Assembly: GCF_023634845.1 (NCBI RefSeq)
Contig: NZ_JAMLJL010000001.1
Coordinates: forward strand, 350,935-414,934
Origin: Flavobacterium amniphilum
GTDB taxonomy: Bacteria > Bacteroidota > Bacteroidia > Flavobacteriales > Flavobacteriaceae
DNA length: 64,000 bases
Direction: 5' to 3'
Position 1 is the first letter of the stretch; every line of letters starts with the position of its first letter. The notes beneath the pieces were generated by a model. It was not told the DNA's origin. It saw only the letters and a list, made by a program, of their open reading frames with translations, and ran no database searches. The translations under genes and the position numbers were made by a program. Below, in pieces: positions 9,001 to 15,823 of this stretch.

Positions 9001-9757
9001 TTTTATTGTAAGTTGATTTAGCCTTTTTCAATTGAGCGATAACATCTCTGAAATACTTGATTTTATCCTTACCCAGTACTGAATAAAGTTGTTTGTCAAG
9101 TTTTTCTGTTTTGATTCTTAATGACTTAGTGAATATTTTGAGCATTTCTTTTTTAGCTGAGGTGTCTTCTTTTTCAAACAGCTCCTTTGGGATTATTACA
9201 CGGGCCAGAGCCAGCTCTTTCACCAGTTCATCTGTTGGAGTTGGATAATCAGCAAGTATGTTCAGGAAGTTGTTTGCAACAAGAATGGAGAGAATAGCAT
9301 CCCTTACTTCACCTGATTTGTATGTAATGATTTGATAGAAAAGGTTTTCCCATAATTGGTTCAAACTTTCATTACTTTCCCTCAAAACTCCCATAGGGAT
9401 ACTGCCACCGTTATATTGGCTTAATTTTTCGGCGGTTATGCTATTGCGATTGGCAGTTAACCAAACAGCAAAATCATAATTTGCTTTATAAACTGGTCCA
9501 GTTGTTGTATATAAGTCTTCTCTTTTTTTGATAGCACTTAGTGCAAAAGTAGCCGCTGCATCTGTTAAGCTTTTAGCTTTAGTTTTACCAATTGCGATGT
9601 TAGTTGCGGCTTCGAAGAAGACATTGTGAATTGGATCAACACCAACTGTTAGGTCTGGATAAGCTACAAATGATTTTTCAATTTTATCCTCATGGATTAA
9701 TTCTGGAGCTCGCATGGTTACGAACTTGAATAACGTGTTTTTAATTTCTGTACTCAT
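6086..9757 (-). CDS. Giant cluster protein, paralog 1 (1223 aa), unknown function
   Basis: No signal peptide or transmembrane segment is seen. Residues 1-330 are helical and share the start MSTEIKNTLF with the next protein; about 365-540 is beta-rich; about 560-745 is strongly conserved between paralogs (CCYVPGEVSHIENVMASEY, then a coiled region and FMIPQPA); about 755-925 is unrelated in detail; about 926-1180 is conserved again, including RQIENTVLRKNC and LTIIQAGS; the tail is acidic and rich in Asp, Glu and Pro. I recognise no named family. It could be a secreted or lysis-released toxin, a structural or carrier protein. It has its own promoter with an operator-like site and a 99-base leader conserved with paralog 2. 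Confidence 0.7.
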   Translation of the reverse strand: MSTEIKNTLFKFVTMRAPELIHEDKIEKSFVAYPDLTVGVDPIHNVFFEAATNIAIGKTKAKSLTDAAATFALSAIKKREDLYTTTGPVYKANYDFAVWLTANRNSITAEKLSQYNGGSIPMGVLRESNESLNQLWENLFYQIITYKSGEVRDAILSILVANNFLNILADYPTPTDELVKELALARVIIPKELFEKEDTSAKKEMLKIFTKSLRIKTEKLDKQLYSVLGKDKIKYFRDVIAQLKKAKSTYNKNYKLELDNAKKTYEEDIEEAYSNATKEIKAYTETDTGVERSYIEYSDLEVPKFEFEKPAELTSTAASDKINADNLDAIMVIAEENTLETFDELIAYYDNQIAIATTIISETTPAVEEVFSSGGIVLPQENTTSEVNFFTIGAVHTNNPDPLTLVFGDSFQDANIVWAKYRVLYDDDTEVNGVDYTQSIENNKLCVKIYNEGLDLTDRPELNIRGSLTLDNGRQINFEGNAWKKSEKFKVGENTISDGQVTYIIKGNGTYKNVPMKDLFNPIDYEQFANQSEDGSVIDYIPSGFGVKRTGIADYRKVEQEICCYVPGEVSHIENVMASEYKEKSTRRLRRSENTLTTSSEKESEKLTDTTSTDRFEMNQEVNSILSAQTSYGMHGQQNWSNQQAGISGSVGSEFAYNTSSEESDLQAVTHAKDISERVLDRVVQKIKEERVSKIIEEFEENSKHGFDNRKNANHVSGVYRWVDKIYRNKIVNYGKRLMYEFMIPQPASFHSQATTLKKTDPGMEVLLKPVDPRTAKGEFELTNYKKVNADNSNYWASALNVEIESMPAEIIYAGKSIAIEKTGTTHESATKTDIIKIDERYYAKRAKALVGGHEDTDGSQPHGIAVLFGDKYISSSGRLRGILNPYQVYEDIANYRNEVPVSVYYYNYHVGNVNISVECALTDEARNQWKSQTFNAIISAYEEKLAEYNAKLAEQKAMVEQKVKTNPLFFRQIENTVLRKNCIEYMLSHNKLGYTSFLTGNSLQDIHALYDEKELEKYAAKVKFFEQAFEWNLMSYMFYPFYWGERKNWAELYNVSETDDPTFRAFLQSGMARIIVTVRPGFEEAVNWYMATGQVWNGGQVPTMDDPMFLSIVEELRETEGEVEETWESRVPTSLTIIQAGSIGLEVEQALPCDEDCADYKLFDSDGQPVLDENGKQVSTNPLKMYSNVTLKGLDNSEDQEGDDEGTSIIPEPGDENPPVES

Positions 9758-9789
9758 GTTTTTATTTTTTTATTTTTTAACTGAATGTT

Positions 9790-9814
9790 TTGATGCGTTG
9801 CGCGGTTGCATCAA
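9790..9814 (-). promoter_or_regulatory. Conserved leader hairpin of paralog 1
   Basis: In the mRNA leader TTGATGC pairs with GCATCAA around a loop containing CCGCGCAAC. The same loop, with a 6-bp stem, occurs at 13867-13891 before paralog 2. Conservation in a noncoding leader suggests RNA or DNA-level control of expression. Confidence 0.55.
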
Positions 9815-9818
9815 TATG

Positions 9819-9832
9819 AAGAATATATTCTT
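9819..9832. promoter_or_regulatory. Operator-like palindrome, site 2 (paralog 1 leader)
   Basis: AAGAATATATTCTT is a perfect 14-bp palindrome about 31 bases downstream of the expected transcription start. The same perfect copy occurs at 13896-13909. Its centre is 53 bases, about five helical turns, from the promoter copy at 9872-9885. Confidence 0.6.
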
Positions 9833-9862
9833 GTAAAATTGCCTTTCGGAATAATTACAATG

Positions 9863-9894
9863 CAAATATATAAGATTATTATCTAATAAGCAAA
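9863..9894 (-). promoter_or_regulatory. Promoter of paralog 1
   Basis: TTTG (9891-9894), a 20-base spacer and TATATTTG (9863-9870) on the minus strand fit the flavobacterial promoter. Spacer length and sequence are shared with the promoters at 1233-1263 and 13939-13970. Confidence 0.8.
9872..9885. promoter_or_regulatory. Operator-like site 3 (paralog 1 promoter)
   Basis: AAGATTATTATCTA matches the palindrome AAGAATATATTCTT at 10 of 14 positions. It is one base from the -7 element, the same placement as at the M15 and paralog 2 promoters. It is the weakest match of the six. Confidence 0.45.
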
Positions 9895-10093
9895 TATAAT
9901 GAAGAAAAAAATCATTCAAAAGATGAAATTTTTCTTCTTTTTGGGTTTTGTAAGAAATAAGTCTTTTGTATAGAGAGAATGGTTGTGTGTTTTGTTTTGG
10001 ACTGAAGAAAAGGCATGAGGTGATTTGTGAAACTTGAACTATTATCAGTAGTTTGTCAGGAATATTTTAAAGCTTTTGATTGTGAGTAATAAA
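9895..10093. other. Noncoding stretch between the two giant genes
   Basis: Together with the leader and promoter of paralog 1 this fills the gap 9758-10135. Beyond the promoter I see only AT-rich sequence with no frame, hairpin or repeat worth naming until the terminator at 10094. Confidence 0.6.
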
Positions 10094-10120
10094 AAACCCC
10101 TGCGTTTCAGGCAGGGGTTT
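10094..10120 (-). terminator. Terminator after the 1233-residue protein gene
   Basis: AAACCCCTGC (10094-10103) and GCAGGGGTTT (10111-10120) form a 10-bp stem with a 7-base loop, 15 bases after the stop at 10136. It is a near copy of the terminator at 6046-6070. Confidence 0.85.
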
Positions 10121-10135
10121 CAGGTTATTTATTTG

Positions 10136-13100
10136 TTACGATTCTCCTGAAGGAGTATTGTCCCCGGGATTAGGAATAATAGGGTTGTCCCCGTTTTCAT
10201 TATCATCGGTATTGTCCAATCCCTGTAGCTTTACATTGTTGTACAGTTTTAAAGGGTTTGTTGATACCTGTTTGCCATTTTCGTCCAATACCGGTTGACC
10301 GTCAGAATCGAAAAGCTTGTAATCTGCACAGTCTTCGTCGCATGGTAAAGCCTGTACGACTTCCAGGCCAACACTTCCGGCCTGGATGATGGTTAACGAA
10401 GTAGGGACGCGGGTTTCCCATGTTTCTTCCACTTCACCTTCTGTCTCGCGTAATTCATCAACAATGGAAACAAATAACGGGTCGTCAATAGTGGGTACCT
10501 GACCTCCATTCCAGATTTGTCCTGTGGTCATATACCAGTTTACCGCTTCTTCAAAACCGGGCCTAGCGGTTACAATTACCCTTGCCATACCACTTTGCAG
10601 GAACGCACGGAAAATTGGGTCGTCAGATTCTGTTTCGTTGTACAGTTCTGACCATTTTTCTTTGCTTGCCCAGTAGAACGGATAAAAGTTATAACTCATC
10701 AGGCTCCATTCGAAAGCCTGCTCGAAGAACTTTACTTTTGCAGCATATTCTTCAAGTTTCGGATCGTCATAAGCAATACTGAAGTCCTTCACTGTGTTGA
10801 ATTTTAGCAACTTAAGTGTGTCATCTCCAACAGCTTCATGACTTGCGAGATATTCGATACAGTTTTTACGTAAAACGGTATTTTCAATCTGACGGAAGAA
10901 CATTGGATTAGTTCTGATTTTTTCTTGTTGCATTGCTTTGATTTCAGCCATTTTTGCGTTGTATTCGGCTAACTTATCTTCATATGCTTGGATGATTGTA
11001 TTGAAAGTTTCAATTTGCCATTGTTGTTTTGCCTCTTTTGTTAAGCTGCATTTTGCTACAAAATCATAGTTGAACAAACCAATGTCCCATCCGGTTAACA
11101 GCATGGTAAGTTTCTTGGTAATGTTGTAATCAAATGTACTGAAATCAATGTGCTTCCATTCGGTCTGATGACCAATGTATTCGATTTTTGTTCCAATCTG
11201 GATTGAGGCTCCCATGCTGTTCCATGTGGCTGAATGACTACCGTTTTTCAGGCGGATGGTTCCTTTTAAGGAATCGACTTTGTAATTTTCCGGTATTTCA
11301 ATTTCCAGTGAGCTGATTTTTGTCCATCGGCCGTCGTTTTCCCATTGGAAATCTGCTTTTACTTTTGAAACATCAATTGTTGTTGGGTATTTCTCAACGG
11401 CAGCGTTGTATAAGGATGCCCAATGTGTGTAATTTGTTTCGGTTAATTTTGAAAAGTCAGGAATTGCCAGTAGTGGATTGCTGAACGTTCTTGGGTCAAC
11501 GGGTTTGATTAGTTTTTCAAAGCCGGTAGCATCTTTCTTTTCAGACTGTGCCAGTTTATGAAACATTGCGGGTTGTGGAATCATGAATTCATACATTAGA
11601 CGCTTACCGTAATTCATCACTTTGTTTCGGTATATTTTATCAACCCAACGGTAAACACCCGAAACATGATTGGCATTTTTACGATTGTCGTAACCATGTT
11701 TGTTGTTTTCTTCAAACTCTTCAATGATTTTTGAAACACGTTCTTCTTTTATCTTCTGAACGACACGGTCCAAAGCTCTTTCGGTCACATCTTTTGCATG
11801 TGTAACTGCTTGATTGTTTGATTCCTCTGATGAGGTATTGTAAGCAAAGTCACCTGAAACGCTAAGCTTATATGCGCCATCTGCCCATGACGAATCGAAC
11901 GATGCTTGGGCGCCTACATGCATATCCTCTGTTAATACCGAGCTAACTTCCTGGTTCATCTCAAAACGGTCAGTTGTTGTCGAATCAGTAAGCTTTTCAA
12001 TTTCCTTTTCATTACTTGTTGTGGTAGTGTTTTCAGTGCGTCTCATTCTGCGGGTCGCCTTTTCTTTATATTCACTTGCCATTACGTTTTCAATATGCGA
12101 AACTTCACCCGGGACATAACAACATACTTCCTGTTCTACTTTTCGGTAATCTGCGATACCTAACCTTTTGATTCCGTGTCCTGATGGAATATAAGTGATT
12201 ACATTGCCATCGGTACTTTGTGTAGATCCCTGGTTGTCTTCTGGTAGATTACCTTCAGGATCCAACTCAATCATTTTTATTTGGTATGTACCTTTTCCTC
12301 TTAACATCATTGTGGGGATTGTGCTGTCTGTAAGTGCAATTTTGCCTACGGTAAAAGGGGATTCTGTGATTGAAATTTCTCCGGCAAATGCGATTGTTCT
12401 TCCGTCATGAAGCATTAATTTGCCTTCGATAGACATATTTGACACATCGAAAAGATTCAGGCCTTCCCGGAAAATTTTTACAGATAACTTATTGCTAATC
12501 ATGGCATCTGCATACGTAGTTCCGGTTTTTATTGTGTTATCTGGGAAAATCAATTTGTATTGTGCACTTACAACATCAAATCCTTGTTGAGCATTGTCAA
12601 ACAACAATGTCAGTTGGGTTTTAGTGTTTGTTGTGGCATAGGTTGAACCTATGGTAAAAATATTACCAAGAGATGAATTTGCGGTCGGAAGGAAAACATC
12701 ACCGACATTAGTTATTGTTTGTGTCAGATTTGTGTTTTCGAAAACTGCCTGTGTAGCAGTTTTTACCAATTTCTGATAATGACTGATAACATCACCGAAC
12801 GTTTCATACCCATTTGATGTGATTGTGTCTGTGATTTGTGAATTTAAATCTGATGCAGTTGTTTTATTGATTGTATCAGTATAAACCGCTAATTCTTTTG
12901 GTCTCTCATATTCAAAAGGAGGAATTTCAAGATTTGTATATTCTTTGATAGTTCTTACGAACTTTGTAACAGGATCAGTCATCGTTTTTTCCTTGAAATC
13001 CGCTTCTTCGTATAAGTTGGCTACTTCTTGATCATATGTGCTTCTTGCGTCATCATATTGACTTTTATTAAGTTGTCTGTACTGAATTTCTGTTTGTTTT

Positions 13101-13837
13101 AGCTCTGCAATAATAGAGTTATAAGTTTCAATTTTGTCCTCACAAAGTATTAAATCCATTTCTTTGTCAAGCATTTTTGTGTTTAGCGGAACATTGGATA
13201 AAGCTGTTTTTAAAGCTTCTTTTTTTGCTGAAGTATCCTCTTTTTCGAAGAGAACTTTAGGGATGATCACTCTTGCTTGAGCTAACTTCCTTACATCTTC
13301 AAGAGTCAAGCTTGCTGTGGTTGAATAATTTCTCAGAAAGAAGTTTGCAACAAGAACGGAAAGGATTGCATCACGCAGATAACTGGATTTGAAAGTGATG
13401 ATTTGGTAAAAAAGGTTTTCCCATAAAGTGTTTAAGATTTCAGGATTTTCAATTGGAGTTAATGATTCTAATGGAAAATCAGCGTTCGTAATTCGTATGT
13501 CTACATCGGTTTTTTTTAGCCTTGTACGGTTTGCGGTCAACCATACTGCAAAATCATAAAATTCTTTCGAAACGTATTCTGCTAAGTATAGGTTTTCCTT
13601 TGTTTTAATTGCATTCTGTGTGAAACCGTTGGCTGCATCTGCCAATGCTTTTGCTTTAGTTTTTCCGGATGGAACATTTTCTGCAATTTCTAAAAATACA
13701 TTGGTTAACGGGCTTCCTTCCGTGCTTAGAAGATTTGGATAATTAACAAAAGATTTTACTACCTGGTCTTTTTCCAATACTTCAGGTGTTCTCATTGTAA
13801 CAAATCGAAACAATGTGTTTTTAATTTCTGTACTCAT
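10136..13837 (-). CDS. Giant cluster protein, paralog 2 (1233 aa), unknown function
   Basis: Same layout as the protein at 6086-9757, with start MSTEIKNTLFRFVTMRTPE, a helical N-terminal third, a beta-rich region at about 370-540, a conserved block at about 565-755 (CCYVPGEVSHIENVMASEY and FMIPQPA) and a conserved C-terminal block from about 927. The segment at about 765-925 is divergent, with a beta-rich sequence (TFDYNITKKLTML) not recognisable in the paralog. Two conserved blocks around one variable module look like a shared scaffold with a specificity domain. No signal peptide is present. It is the first gene read leftwards from the intergenic region shared with the repressor. Confidence 0.7.
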   Translation of the reverse strand: MSTEIKNTLFRFVTMRTPEVLEKDQVVKSFVNYPNLLSTEGSPLTNVFLEIAENVPSGKTKAKALADAANGFTQNAIKTKENLYLAEYVSKEFYDFAVWLTANRTRLKKTDVDIRITNADFPLESLTPIENPEILNTLWENLFYQIITFKSSYLRDAILSVLVANFFLRNYSTTASLTLEDVRKLAQARVIIPKVLFEKEDTSAKKEALKTALSNVPLNTKMLDKEMDLILCEDKIETYNSIIAELKQTEIQYRQLNKSQYDDARSTYDQEVANLYEEADFKEKTMTDPVTKFVRTIKEYTNLEIPPFEYERPKELAVYTDTINKTTASDLNSQITDTITSNGYETFGDVISHYQKLVKTATQAVFENTNLTQTITNVGDVFLPTANSSLGNIFTIGSTYATTNTKTQLTLLFDNAQQGFDVVSAQYKLIFPDNTIKTGTTYADAMISNKLSVKIFREGLNLFDVSNMSIEGKLMLHDGRTIAFAGEISITESPFTVGKIALTDSTIPTMMLRGKGTYQIKMIELDPEGNLPEDNQGSTQSTDGNVITYIPSGHGIKRLGIADYRKVEQEVCCYVPGEVSHIENVMASEYKEKATRRMRRTENTTTTSNEKEIEKLTDSTTTDRFEMNQEVSSVLTEDMHVGAQASFDSSWADGAYKLSVSGDFAYNTSSEESNNQAVTHAKDVTERALDRVVQKIKEERVSKIIEEFEENNKHGYDNRKNANHVSGVYRWVDKIYRNKVMNYGKRLMYEFMIPQPAMFHKLAQSEKKDATGFEKLIKPVDPRTFSNPLLAIPDFSKLTETNYTHWASLYNAAVEKYPTTIDVSKVKADFQWENDGRWTKISSLEIEIPENYKVDSLKGTIRLKNGSHSATWNSMGASIQIGTKIEYIGHQTEWKHIDFSTFDYNITKKLTMLLTGWDIGLFNYDFVAKCSLTKEAKQQWQIETFNTIIQAYEDKLAEYNAKMAEIKAMQQEKIRTNPMFFRQIENTVLRKNCIEYLASHEAVGDDTLKLLKFNTVKDFSIAYDDPKLEEYAAKVKFFEQAFEWSLMSYNFYPFYWASKEKWSELYNETESDDPIFRAFLQSGMARVIVTARPGFEEAVNWYMTTGQIWNGGQVPTIDDPLFVSIVDELRETEGEVEETWETRVPTSLTIIQAGSVGLEVVQALPCDEDCADYKLFDSDGQPVLDENGKQVSTNPLKLYNNVKLQGLDNTDDNENGDNPIIPNPGDNTPSGES

Positions 13838-13866
13838 AAAGTTTTTATTTTTTAAATGTTATTGTA

Positions 13867-13891
13867 TTGATGAGTTGCGCGGCTACATCAA
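13867..13891 (-). promoter_or_regulatory. Conserved leader hairpin of paralog 2
   Basis: TTGATG pairs with CATCAA around a loop containing CCGCGCAAC. The loop sequence is the same as before paralog 1, while the outer bases have changed at one pair. Confidence 0.55.
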
Positions 13892-13895
13892 AGTG

Positions 13896-13909
13896 AAGAA
13901 TATATTCTT
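13896..13909. promoter_or_regulatory. Operator-like palindrome, site 4 (paralog 2 leader)
   Basis: Perfect 14-bp palindrome AAGAATATATTCTT, identical to the copy at 9819-9832. It lies about 30 bases after the expected transcription start and 52 bases centre to centre from the promoter copy at 13948-13961. Confidence 0.6.
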
Positions 13910-13938
13910 GTAAAAATGCTTTCTGAATAATTACAATA

Positions 13939-13970
13939 CAAATATATAAGAATATAATCTAATAAACAAA
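13939..13970 (-). promoter_or_regulatory. Promoter of paralog 2
   Basis: TTTG (13967-13970), a 20-base spacer and TATATTTG (13939-13946) on the minus strand. The leader to the ATG at 13837 is about 95 bases. It is back to back with the repressor promoter at 14041-14070. Confidence 0.8.
13948..13961. promoter_or_regulatory. Operator-like site 5 (paralog 2 promoter)
   Basis: AAGAATATAATCTA matches the perfect leader palindrome at 12 of 14 positions and begins one base from the -7 element. Confidence 0.6.
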
Positions 13971-14040
13971 TAAAATGAAGAAAAAAATCAAATAAAAGAA
14001 GAAATAATTCTCAAATAATTAATTTTATTAGAAATAAAGC

Positions 14041-14070
14041 TTGTATATAAAGAAAATATTCATACTTTTG
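14041..14070 (+). promoter_or_regulatory. Promoter of the S24 repressor gene
   Basis: TTG (14041-14043), a 19-base spacer and TACTTTTG (14063-14070) fit the flavobacterial consensus. The expected start leaves a short leader before the ATG at 14091. Confidence 0.8.
14050..14063. promoter_or_regulatory. Operator-like site 6 (repressor promoter)
   Basis: AAGAAAATATTCAT matches AAGAATATATTCTT at 12 of 14 positions and fills the spacer between -33 and -7 of the repressor's own promoter. It fits negative autoregulation. Confidence 0.55.
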
Positions 14071-14090
14071 GCCTTATTAAATTGATTATC

Positions 14091-14789
14091 ATGGTTTCTG
14101 AACGATTAGGATTGTATATGGAGGCAAAAGGACTTAGCTATTATGCATTTGAAAATAGTCTAAATGCCGGGAGGGGTAGTATCTCCAAAGCAGTAAAAGA
14201 AGGAAAGAGTATAGGGTCCAATATGTTGGAAAATATTCTTTCAATGTATACAGATTTAAACCCAACCTGGTTGTTGACAGGTGAAGGGCAAATGTTTGTA
14301 ACGGAAGATGAACCGGTTGCCAATGCGAGTATGGATACCTACAGGCTTAAAACCGATCATGATATGGAGAGCCAACAAATTCCTTTGTATGATATTGAAG
14401 CGGTGGCCGGATTGGTTCCCTTGTTTAAGGATTCCAAAGCGCAAGAGCCGTTGGATCATATTTCAATACCCCATTTACCGAAATGTGACGGAGCTGTTTA
14501 TGTAACGGGAGACAGTATGTATCCTTTACTGAAAAGCGGTGATATTGTTTTGTATAAACAAGTGAATGATGTGCAGAATGAGATTTTTTGGGGAGAAATG
14601 TATTTGTTGAGTATTGATATGGGAGGTGAAGAGTATGTGACGGTCAAATACATTCAAAAATCGGAAAAAGATGGATATGTACGCCTTGTGAGCCAGAACA
14701 AACACCATCAGGATAAAGACGTTGAAATGTCAAAAATAAGGGCGTTGGCTTTGGTGAAAGCCAGCATAAGAATAAATTCAATGAACTAA
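14091..14789 (+). CDS. HTH/S24 peptidase repressor (LexA/CI-like)
   Basis: The 232-residue protein starts at ATG 14091 (MVSERLGLYMEAKG); a TTG three codons earlier is unlikely. Residues 1-65 form a phage-type helix-turn-helix domain. From about 95 on is an S24 domain: a cleavable Ala106-Gly107 bond in EAVAGLV, nucleophile Ser142 in GDSMYPLLKSGDIVLY, and the probable general-base Lys186 in VTVKYIQK. Such repressors cut themselves when RecA filaments form after DNA damage. It is divergent from the giant genes, and operator-like palindromes lie in its own promoter and in three other cluster promoters. It is most likely the local master repressor. A terminator follows at once. Confidence 0.88.
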   Translation: MVSERLGLYMEAKGLSYYAFENSLNAGRGSISKAVKEGKSIGSNMLENILSMYTDLNPTWLLTGEGQMFVTEDEPVANASMDTYRLKTDHDMESQQIPLYDIEAVAGLVPLFKDSKAQEPLDHISIPHLPKCDGAVYVTGDSMYPLLKSGDIVLYKQVNDVQNEIFWGEMYLLSIDMGGEEYVTVKYIQKSEKDGYVRLVSQNKHHQDKDVEMSKIRALALVKASIRINSMN

Positions 14790-14811
14790 GAGCCGCAAGG
14801 CTCTTTTTTTA
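14789..14811 (+). terminator. Terminator of the repressor gene
   Basis: AGAGCC (14789-14794), loop GCAA and GGCTCT (14799-14804) followed by a run of T. The stem begins on the last base of the stop codon. Confidence 0.9.
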
Positions 14812-14937
14812 TAGGAAGTATTTTATAAATGCCTTTGTTTATTGCCACATTTAATTCTAACTTCACCCTACACATCCGGAATTACCGATGGTTTCAATTC
14901 TGTTAGTTAAGATGTTGAAAATGTTTGTCTTGTAAAA

Positions 14938-15735
14938 ATGTACGAGCTTGTAAAAGAGGAATATTTAGGAAATACCAAACGGAGTTACCATAACGCCCAA
15001 GGGATTTCCGTGGTTGAAACCGAGTATAAGCAAAAAGTATTTGAAGGCTGGCATTCCCATGAAAATGCCCATATTACCCTTTTTATGAAAGGCGGAACCC
15101 TTGAAAAAAGGAAAAATACCTATCATACGGTTTCACCCGGGAAATTGCTTTTCTACCATAGTGATGAACTGCATTTGAATTATGAAACCCAATTTCCTTC
15201 CAATAATATCAATATTGAGATAGAACCGGCTATCCTTACTGAATACAATTTTACCGAATCCATGTTTGAGCAGGCTGTTATTGATAACAACAAAGCCAAG
15301 TTCCTGATTTTGAAAATGTATAAGGAATGTTTGGTGAATGATCATTTTACCAATGATACCATCAGTATGTTGTTTAGTCAGCTATCCGGGCAATTAGACC
15401 GTAAAGAACGGGCGTTGCATTTCCCGCAATGGATTAAGCATTTGTATGAATTACTTAATGACTGTTGGGACGAAAATCCCGGTCTTCATGATCTTGCCGG
15501 TGAACTCAATGTAAATCATATTACTATTTCCAAGCATTTCCCTAAGTATTTCGGATGCACACTGGGTGAATATATGAGACGTCTGAAGATTGACCATTCC
15601 ATTGGGTTGATCCGAGAGCACGGACAGAGCCTGACGGAAGTGGCTTTGCAGTGTGGTTTTGCTGATCAAAGTCATTTTATCCGGATATTTAAGGAACAAA
15701 CCGGATTCCTTCCGAAGCAGTTCCAGAAAATGTAA
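14938..15735 (+). CDS. AraC-family transcriptional regulator
   Basis: The 265-residue protein has an N-terminal cupin-like sensing domain (about 15-110, with HSHENAHITLFMKGG and HSDELH) and a C-terminal double helix-turn-helix DNA-binding domain of about 100 residues ending CGFADQSHFIRIFKEQTGF, the classic AraC signature. Ligand unknown. The CPBP gene follows on the same strand after 88 bases and may be a target. It lies after the repressor terminator and seems separate from the toxin cluster. Confidence 0.9.
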   Translation: MYELVKEEYLGNTKRSYHNAQGISVVETEYKQKVFEGWHSHENAHITLFMKGGTLEKRKNTYHTVSPGKLLFYHSDELHLNYETQFPSNNINIEIEPAILTEYNFTESMFEQAVIDNNKAKFLILKMYKECLVNDHFTNDTISMLFSQLSGQLDRKERALHFPQWIKHLYELLNDCWDENPGLHDLAGELNVNHITISKHFPKYFGCTLGEYMRRLKIDHSIGLIREHGQSLTEVALQCGFADQSHFIRIFKEQTGFLPKQFQKM

Positions 15736-15823
15736 AGAATGCCTGAAGGCAAATTTCATTCTATTTTTTAATGAACCGGTGTCATAACTTTGTTCTATCA
15801 ATTAATCATTAAATGAACAGAGT

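Noticed and set aside
3398..13837. Contractile injection system or tailocin structural genes
   Set aside because: I see no tube, sheath, baseplate or tail-fibre motif in these proteins. The lysis-like genes alone do not prove a tail-like particle.
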